From Dysgonomonas sp. (GTDB taxonomy: Bacteria > Bacteroidota > Bacteroidia > Bacteroidales > Dysgonomonadaceae): DNA of 6,790 nucleotides. The DNA is taken from positions 1-6,790 of the forward strand of contig JASLEN010000420.1 of assembly GCA_030151105.1 (NCBI GenBank). The letters run 5' to 3'. This document shows, piece after piece, positions 1 to 4,017 of this stretch; positions within the stretch are counted from its first letter, which is position 1; every line of letters starts with the position of its first letter. The translations under genes and the position numbers were made by a program. The notes beneath the pieces were generated by a model that saw only the letters and a program-made list of their open reading frames with translations, was not told the DNA's origin and did no database searches.

Positions 1-57
1 AAAAGTCTAAATAGAAGTAGAGGATTAGTAGAGATAATAGATAACCAATTTGAATAA
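1..57 (+). CDS. C-terminal end of a protein entering from the left (partial)
   Basis: Reading frame 1 is open from the first base to a TAA at 55-57 and would encode the last 18 residues of a protein, ending EIIDNQFE. The other two plus-strand frames hit stops within the first dozen bases. About 85 bases later comes a symmetric hairpin with A and T runs on either side (141-172), where a plus-strand transcript could end, so a convergent gene here makes sense. The stretch is too short to recognise a family, and an open frame of 18 codons can arise by chance. Confidence is therefore low. Confidence 0.35.
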   Translation, partial: KSLNRSRGLVEIIDNQFE

Positions 58-140
58 GAGTCATCTATTACTTTTATTTAGGTTTGCGTTTAGAAGGGAG
101 ATGTTAGCTAGAAGTATCTTTGTCGCTATTTATTATAAAC

Positions 141-172
141 AAAAAAAGAGATGGAAACACCATCTCTTTTTT
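141..172. terminator. Bidirectional intrinsic terminator
   Basis: The arms gagatgg (148-154) and ccatctc (160-166) form a perfect 7-bp stem around a 5-base loop. Seven A's precede the stem and six T's follow it, so the stem can extend by A-T pairs and a U-tract follows the hairpin on either strand. On the minus strand it lies about 20 bases past the stop of the RRM protein gene. On the plus strand it lies about 85 bases past the stop of the partial gene at 1-57. It most likely terminates both. Confidence 0.85.
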
Positions 173-191
173 CTTATATCTAATATATATA

Positions 192-500
192 TTAGTATCT
201 GCTACGGTTACCATAACCACCACCTCGGTTGTTACTGAATGAGCGTTCTTGTCTTGGCTCACGAGGTTTAGCTTCCGAAACTGCAATTTTGCGACCATCG
301 AATTCTGTTTCATTTAATGCTGCGATTGCTTTGTTGGCTGACTCATCATCTTCCATTTCGACAAACCCATAACCCTTAGATCTTCCAGTTTGACGATCTG
401 TAATAACTTTAGCTGATGAAATTTCACCATACTCTTGGAAAAGATCAGATAGTTCAGCATCTGTAGTAGCAAAACTTAGACCTGCTATAAAAATGTTCAT
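192..500 (-). CDS. RRM-type RNA-binding protein
   Basis: This 102-residue cytoplasmic protein binds single-stranded RNA through one RNA recognition motif. RNP2 is IFIAGL (residues 3-8) and RNP1 is KGYGFVEM (42-49), with the aromatic residues F4, Y44 and F46 at the usual RNA-stacking positions. Residues 1-77 are the RRM. The tail (78-102) is rich in Arg, Gly and Asn (RGGGYGNRSRY), a short RGG-like RNA-contact tail. Length and layout fit the small single-RRM proteins that are abundant in Bacteroidota, where they are thought to act in post-transcriptional control; that role is family knowledge and not shown here. The ATG at 500-498 puts the first RRM strand right at the N-terminus, as usual. The gene is downstream of the helicase and cold-shock genes, but a 156-bp gap and its own -7 box suggest separate transcription. 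It ends at the terminator at 141-172. Confidence 0.93.
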   Translation of the reverse strand: MNIFIAGLSFATTDAELSDLFQEYGEISSAKVITDRQTGRSKGYGFVEMEDDESANKAIAALNETEFDGRKIAVSEAKPREPRQERSFSNNRGGGYGNRSRY

Positions 501-613
501 TTGTAATAAAATAAATAGTTAATAAAAAATTAGATGAGATTCATTACAAAACAAACTTGTCTAAAATCTAAAAATTTGAAAAGAGTGATTCTTGTTATTA
601 AACTCATACAGTG

Positions 614-621
614 CGAAGGTA
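614..621 (-). promoter_or_regulatory. -7 promoter box for the RRM gene
   Basis: On the minus strand the sequence reads TACCTTCG followed by CA, one base off the Bacteroidota -7 consensus TAnnTTTG. It sits in the 156-bp gap between the cold-shock gene and the RRM gene. No clear -33 TTTG is visible at normal spacing. Transcription from here would give a leader of roughly 105 nt before the ATG. No terminator is visible after the cold-shock gene, so read-through from upstream is also possible. Confidence 0.5.
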
Positions 622-656
622 GTTATTTAAAGCACAGTTTCTACTACTTTCTGGAA

Positions 657-1097
657 TTATTTTACAATTTGTACCTCTACGGCATTCATTCCTCTAGCTC
701 CACGCTCTAGTTTGAAGCTTACATTGTCATTCTCTCTAATATCTTCAGGAGCATTGCTTCTGTGAAAAAAGTATTTATTTACACTACTCTTGTCTTTGAT
801 AAATCCAAAACCTTTAGTCTCGTCAAAAAACTCAATCCTTCCAACAAAAAAGTCTGGTTCGTCAATTTCCTCTTTCTTTGGCACAGATATTTCTATGTCC
901 TCTATATTTATAGTGTCTTTCTTAATCTCAGGAGGAGTGTCTGTTATTACTCCGTTTTCATCCACATATGCAATCATGTCTTCGAATGAATTTGTGGGAT
1001 TGTTTTTTCGCTCCTCTTTTCGAAGTTGCTTTTCTTTTCGTTTCTGTTGTTTGTTTTTTTCTATTTCTCTTTTGTTGAATGAATTTGATTTTGCCAT
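657..1097 (-). CDS. Cold-shock-domain protein with lysine-rich N-terminal extension
   Basis: This 146-residue predicted nucleic-acid binder has three parts. Residues 1-33 are extremely basic and probably helical (KREIEKNKQQKRKEKQLRKE). Residues 38-56 carry the segment DMIAYVDENGVITDTPPE, which I recall as conserved in this Bacteroidota family. Residues about 84-145 are a cold-shock OB-fold domain with RNP1 KGFGFI (95-100) and RNP2 YFFHRS (109-114). RNP2 departs from the bacterial Csp form VFVHFS but keeps the aromatic and His positions. Ordinary CspA proteins are about 70 residues, so this is the long Bacteroidota type. The ATG at 1097 lies only 6 nt after the helicase stop, which argues for co-transcription with the helicase and a shared role in keeping RNA unfolded or remodelled. 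The basic extension likely adds non-specific RNA or ribosome affinity; that is inference. Confidence 0.9.
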   Translation of the reverse strand: MAKSNSFNKREIEKNKQQKRKEKQLRKEERKNNPTNSFEDMIAYVDENGVITDTPPEIKKDTINIEDIEISVPKKEEIDEPDFFVGRIEFFDETKGFGFIKDKSSVNKYFFHRSNAPEDIRENDNVSFKLERGARGMNAVEVQIVK

Positions 1098-1103
1098 TTA
1101 TGA

Positions 1104-2234
1104 TTATTTTTTAATTTTAGTTTCAGTTTTTATCACTGATAAGGTTTTGCCAATAAGTTTCTGGATATCTTTTAGCATTGCACACTCATCATTAGCGCAG
1201 AAAGATATTGCTCTTCCCGTTTTGCCAGCCCTTCCAGTGCGGCCAATACGGTGTACATAAGTTTCAGCAGTGTCTGGCAAGTCGTAGTTAATTACCAACT
1301 CCAAGCTATCTATATCAATACCTCGAGCTGCAATGTCTGTTGCGATTAGTACACGAATTTCTTTGGTTTTAAAATCAGATAACGCTCGTTGCCTTGCATT
1401 CTGTGATTTGTTGCCATGAATAGCAGCACTCGTTATTTTAGCTTTAGCTAGTGCGCGCGAAATTCTATCAGCTCCATATTTAGTTCTGGAAAACACTAAT
1501 ATAGACTCTGTATTTTCTTGTTGTAGAATATTTATAAGTAGATCTCTTTTTTCTGCTTTTTCTGCAAAATAGATGTTTTGCTCAATTGTATCCACAGTAG
1601 ATGATACTGGAGTAACCTCTACTCTTACTGGATTTTGGAGTATAGAATGTGATAGTTTCGTTATTGCACTTGGCATTGTAGCGGAAAAGAATAGAGTCTG
1701 CTTTTCTTTTGGCAATTTTGGTAATATCTTTTTTATATCATGTATGAAACCCATGTCTAACATGCGATCAGCTTCATCTAGAACAAAGTAGCGTATCGTT
1801 TGTAGCCTTATAATGCCTTGGTTGGTTAAGTCTAATAGCCTACCCGGTGTTGCTACTAATATGTCAATACCTCCTTTTAGTTGTTTTACTTGAGCGGTTT
1901 GTTTTACTCCTCCAAAAATCACACAATGTCTTATATCTGTATATTTAGTATAATCTTTAAGAGAATCATTAATCTGAATTGCAAGTTCTCGAGTTGGAGT
2001 TAATATAAGTGCCTTTATATCTTTGCTTTTCGAGTTCTCTAAGTGCAGTTTTTGGATTATGGGAAGTGTAAATGCTGCTGTTTTGCCTGTTCCTGTTTGT
2101 GCTAAACCTAAGATGTCTCTGTTATTCAGAGCAGGTGTTATTGCTTGTTGCTGTATGGGTGTTGGGGATGTGTATCCTTTTTCGTTTAAAGCCTTTAAAA
2201 TGGGCTCAATTAACTCTAAGTTTTTGAATGTCAT
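1104..2234 (-). CDS. rhlE: DEAD-box ATP-dependent RNA helicase, RhlE-like
   Basis: This 376-residue cytoplasmic enzyme couples ATP hydrolysis to local unwinding of RNA duplexes and RNA-protein complexes. All core motifs are intact: Q motif GYTSPTPIQ (20-28), motif I AQTGTGKT (45-52), Ia PTRELA (80-85), Ib TPGR (129-132), II DEAD (153-156), III SAT (184-186), IV LVFSRTK (246-252), V ATDIAARGID (298-307) and VI HRIGRTGRAG (328-337). The start is typical of RhlE (MTFKNLELIEPILKAL), so the ATG at 2234 is secure. The protein stops soon after the second RecA domain with only a short basic end (KTETKIKK). Many relatives carry a longer basic or RGG tail, so this is a minimal-core version. It heads a minus-strand unit with the cold-shock-domain gene 6 nt downstream. 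Helicase plus cold-shock protein fits cold adaptation or ribosome and mRNA maintenance. The RhlE subgroup is my best call; another DEAD-box paralogue name is possible. Confidence 0.95.
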   Translation of the reverse strand: MTFKNLELIEPILKALNEKGYTSPTPIQQQAITPALNNRDILGLAQTGTGKTAAFTLPIIQKLHLENSKSKDIKALILTPTRELAIQINDSLKDYTKYTDIRHCVIFGGVKQTAQVKQLKGGIDILVATPGRLLDLTNQGIIRLQTIRYFVLDEADRMLDMGFIHDIKKILPKLPKEKQTLFFSATMPSAITKLSHSILQNPVRVEVTPVSSTVDTIEQNIYFAEKAEKRDLLINILQQENTESILVFSRTKYGADRISRALAKAKITSAAIHGNKSQNARQRALSDFKTKEIRVLIATDIAARGIDIDSLELVINYDLPDTAETYVHRIGRTGRAGKTGRAISFCANDECAMLKDIQKLIGKTLSVIKTETKIKK

Positions 2235-2247
2235 TTAATAAAATTAG

Positions 2248-2276
2248 ACTGTCACCAGCGTATTATGTATGACAGT
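2248..2276 (-). promoter_or_regulatory. Hairpin in the helicase mRNA leader
   Basis: The arms 2248-2254 (actgtca) and 2270-2276 (tgacagt) are perfect 7-bp complements around a 15-base loop. In the minus-strand transcript this hairpin ends 13 nt before the helicase ATG, close enough to influence ribosome loading, for example in a temperature-sensitive way. The stem is modest and a regulatory role is inference only. Confidence 0.3.
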
Positions 2277-2356
2277 TGTTTATAAAGAATTGAATTTATG
2301 AACAAATAGTGGGGACGGAACTGCGAAGTCGAAACCTACACAAGATGTTTATCCTG

Positions 2357-2364
2357 CAAAGATA
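2357..2364 (-). promoter_or_regulatory. -7 promoter box for the helicase operon
   Basis: The minus strand reads TATCTTTG followed by CA, a full match to the Bacteroidota -7 consensus TAnnTTTG. It lies about 120 bases upstream of the helicase ATG, giving a leader of roughly 115 nt. A TTTG is present upstream on the same strand (2392-2395) but about 27 bases away, longer than the usual spacing of about 20, so the -33 element is weak or absent. Confidence 0.6.
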
Positions 2365-2384
2365 GTTAAAATATTCCACTTCTT

Positions 2385-2400
2385 TACATTCCAAAATGTA
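2385..2400. promoter_or_regulatory. Palindrome over the -33 region of the helicase promoter
   Basis: The arms tacatt (2385-2390) and aatgta (2395-2400) are perfect inverted repeats separated by 4 bases. A third copy of aatgta lies at 2443-2448. The palindrome starts 20 bases upstream of the -7 box, where a dimeric regulator could help or block RNA polymerase. No known operator is recognised. A 6+6 palindrome in AT-rich DNA can be chance. Confidence 0.25.
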
Positions 2401-2548
2401 GAGTTGTAATAAGAGTGTTTTTGATTCTTTATTTTAACAAAGAATGTAGTGTTTTTATTCAAAATTATCAATTACATAAAGATTGTTAAATTTATCAAGG
2501 ACTAGCAATAGTCAATGAAATTCTCATCAGACAACAAGTAGTTGGTAT

Positions 2549-2602
2549 GTCGAATATAGACGTTAGGTGGGCTTTGTGTCCTGTATTCGACTCTCGAATG
2601 TA
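2549..2602. other. Two mutually exclusive hairpins, possible structured RNA
   Basis: Arm A (2549-2559, gtcgaatatag) pairs with arm B (2581-2591, ctgtattcgac) over 11 positions with one T-G (U-G) mismatch and a 21-base loop. The inner gac (2559-2561) could instead pair with gtc (2578-2580), with one bulged base. Arm B also overlaps a second inverted repeat, attcga (2585-2590) with tcgaat (2594-2599) across a 3-base loop, so only one hairpin can form at a time. Neither side is followed by a U-tract on either strand, so it is not a standard terminator. It lies upstream of the proposed surface-operon promoter. It could be part of a small RNA, a protein-binding site or a remnant; I cannot tell which. 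Confidence 0.4.
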
Positions 2603-2621
2603 TCTTGATATTCAGTATAAG

Positions 2622-2638
2622 GAAATGATTTTCATTTC
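2622..2638. promoter_or_regulatory. Fur-box-like palindrome upstream of the surface-protein promoter
   Basis: The sequence GAAATGATTTTCATTTC is a perfect 7-bp inverted repeat around TTT. Its centre, ATGAT..TCAT, matches the core of the classical Fur box, and I count 12 of 19 positions against GATAATGATAATCATTATC. It ends 8 bases before the -7 box at 2647-2654, covering the spacer and -33 area where a repressor would block transcription. Iron control of the operon is plausible but unproven; other dimeric regulators would fit equally well. Confidence 0.35.
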
Positions 2639-2646
2639 TGAATAAG

Positions 2647-2654
2647 TAAATTTG
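2647..2654 (+). promoter_or_regulatory. -7 promoter box for the surface-protein operon
   Basis: TAAATTTG followed by CA fully matches the Bacteroidota -7 consensus TAnnTTTG. A perfect -33 TTTG is not seen at about 20 bases upstream, where the palindrome at 2622-2638 lies. Use of this promoter would give a leader of almost 200 nt. A weaker, closer box (TAAACTTG at 2815-2822, one mismatch) could be an alternative. Confidence 0.45.
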
Positions 2655-2855
2655 CACATAAGATATAAAGAGTTGATGCTTAACTCGCTGTATATTTTGT
2701 AATGATCTTGATACATTTATTAATTAACAATACTAAGAAGGAGTCTCAACTTTAGCTTTCAAAATTATCTGAATTTACACTTATATGGATATATCTACCT
2801 AAAACGGTATAAAATAAACTTGTTTAATAATATTAACATACACATTTACACTATC

Positions 2856-3503
2856 ATGCATTGCATAAAAAAACAATTGTTAAAAGGCTTCCTAATTATA
2901 GGAGCCTTGTTGCTATTTTCACAACTATCAACTGCGCAAGTTACTATTGGTTCTGTTTTGACTCCCAACAAGGATGCTCTCTTGGATTTGCAAGAAGAGG
3001 GAGTAACAACGAAAGGGCTGCTTCTTCCTCGTGTAGCTTTGCAACAAACGACTTCCTTTGCACCTATGCAGGCTCATACTCAGGGTATGGTTGTATATAA
3101 TACTGCTGAAGTTGCAGATGTTACTCCAGGCTATTACTACAATAATGGTACTAAATGGATGAAATTATATACAGTTTCTGATTCATTTTTCTATATGCCA
3201 TCCACCGTTTTGCCAACTGATGAAAATGACCCTGCTTTTGCAGGAGGAATCTTTACAATTGATCTTTATGATAATTATAGAAAACAGTTTGCTTTAGCCA
3301 ACACAAATATGGCAGTGAGTAGTGATGAAGCAGAACTTCCTGTATATGGAAGTAATGATCTTTATTATTTTGTGACTTATTTTGATGATACAGTATTTAC
3401 TGATGTTGCTGTCAACACATCAGGGATATTGACTTATAAGTTGAAATCTGGATTTACATATTCGGCGAAGACATTTATGAATATCATTCTAAAAGTAAAA
3501 TAA
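2856..3503 (+). CDS. Exported protein of the Bacteroidota VTIGS/ALLDL family
   Basis: This 215-residue protein has a Sec signal peptide (1-27): KK at 5-6, a hydrophobic stretch 11-21 and likely cleavage at STA-Q28. The mature N-terminus has the family pattern VTIGS (29-33), ALLDL (41-45), KGLLLPRVAL (53-62), GMVVYNT (77-83) and PGYYYNNGTKWMKL (91-104), which I recognise from many exported Bacteroidales proteins of unknown biochemistry. The rest (about 110-215) is a beta-rich domain with no motif I can name, ending in ILKVK. There is no lipobox and no T9SS-like C-terminal domain, so the mature form is probably periplasmic or surface-associated with a larger partner. I chose the ATG at 2856 because it gives a normal signal peptide; an upstream in-frame TTG at 2820 would add 12 unlikely residues. 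It heads an operon, with the next gene 4 nt downstream. Role is inferred only. Confidence 0.85.
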   Translation: MHCIKKQLLKGFLIIGALLLFSQLSTAQVTIGSVLTPNKDALLDLQEEGVTTKGLLLPRVALQQTTSFAPMQAHTQGMVVYNTAEVADVTPGYYYNNGTKWMKLYTVSDSFFYMPSTVLPTDENDPAFAGGIFTIDLYDNYRKQFALANTNMAVSSDEAELPVYGSNDLYYFVTYFDDTVFTDVAVNTSGILTYKLKSGFTYSAKTFMNIILKVK

Positions 3504-3507
3504 GACT

Positions 3508-4017
3508 ATGAAAAAAATACTTTTCCTAACATTATTTTGTTTGTGCCTTAGTTCATTGTCTGCTCAAATATTAAATACCTTAAATGGAATATATGTATTT
3601 GAACAAGCTGAACTAACCATAGTAAACTATAATACAAAAGAGGTTGTAGAGCATCAAAAGATTACAGATATTTCAAATCTTGATTTGAGCAATATGCATT
3701 TAGAGAATCTATTTCTTCAATTGGACTTGATAAATGGAGAAGTTGATGAATGCACTTTAATAGACAAACAACAGTATAGGTTGGATGATGCCAAGAGATT
3801 TGAGTCGGCTTGTATTAAAAAAGGAGAATCATCAAAAAAGTATGATATAGATGAGAAGTACCTATTTGTAGGGAAGGAATTGCCTGTGTATAGCCCAAAA
3901 GAGGAAGGTGAAAAACTAATAATAAGTTTTCCGCAATACAACTTCGGACAATCTGACATCAACTTCACTATGCAGGCTGAGCTTGTGTTGACAATGACAA
4001 AACAAATAAACAAATGA
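3508..4017 (+). CDS. Small exported protein, function unknown
   Basis: This 169-residue protein is not recognised. It starts with a clear Sec signal peptide (MKKILFLTLFCLCLSSLSAQ), probably cleaved near A19-Q20. The two cysteines inside it (C11, C13) are not in a lipobox context. The mature part (about 150 residues) has two further cysteines, C82 and C102, that could form a disulfide, a charged, probably surface-exposed middle (KKGESSKKYDIDEKY, 104-118) and alternating hydrophobic stretches at both ends suggesting beta structure. No enzyme motif, transmembrane segment or anchoring domain is visible. It sits 4 nt after the previous exported protein, and its TGA overlaps the ATG of the giant protein gene, so the three are almost certainly co-expressed and may act in one complex. 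A subunit, chaperone or anchor for the large protein is inference. Confidence 0.85.
   Translation: MKKILFLTLFCLCLSSLSAQILNTLNGIYVFEQAELTIVNYNTKEVVEHQKITDISNLDLSNMHLENLFLQLDLINGEVDECTLIDKQQYRLDDAKRFESACIKKGESSKKYDIDEKYLFVGKELPVYSPKEEGEKLIISFPQYNFGQSDINFTMQAELVLTMTKQINK

Larger units (their letters stand above)
2235..2855. other. Divergent intergenic region, about 620 bp, no gene seen
   Basis: This gap separates the minus-strand helicase unit from the plus-strand surface-protein unit. I found no open frame with the look of a gene; the best small ATG frame on the plus strand is 17 codons (2702-2755) and nothing marks it as translated. The region holds the helicase leader hairpin, the helicase -7 box and palindrome, a strong alternative-hairpin block at 2549-2602, a Fur-like palindrome (2622-2638) and a plus-strand -7 box (2647-2654). 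The stretches 2401-2548 and 2655-2855 are AT-rich and show no further convincing element. Confidence 0.7.

Noticed and set aside
50..313. Open frames at 50-238 (+) and 104-313 (-)
   Set aside because: They run across the terminator hairpin and over the 3' end of the RRM gene, have no family features and contain low-complexity stretches.
790..1260. Plus-strand open frame of 156 codons
   Set aside because: It lies antisense to the cold-shock and helicase genes, both of which have full family motifs. Its Ser/Phe-rich translation is the usual mirror of Lys/Glu-rich coding sequence.
2702..2755. 17-codon ATG frame in the leader region
   Set aside because: It is very short, in AT-rich DNA, and has no ribosome-loading or conservation evidence.
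2458..2769. 12-bp direct repeat TTCAAAATTATC at 2458-2469 and 2758-2769
   Set aside because: Two AT-rich 12-mers in about 600 bp can arise by chance, and no flanking element or mobile-element ends accompany them.
2820..2855. Upstream TTG start for the first surface gene
   Set aside because: It would put 12 extra residues before an already normal signal peptide, and the ATG at 2856 is the better start.
2861..3100. 79-codon frame inside the first surface gene
   Set aside because: It is a +2 shadow of a gene with clear conserved motifs, and shows no domain of its own.
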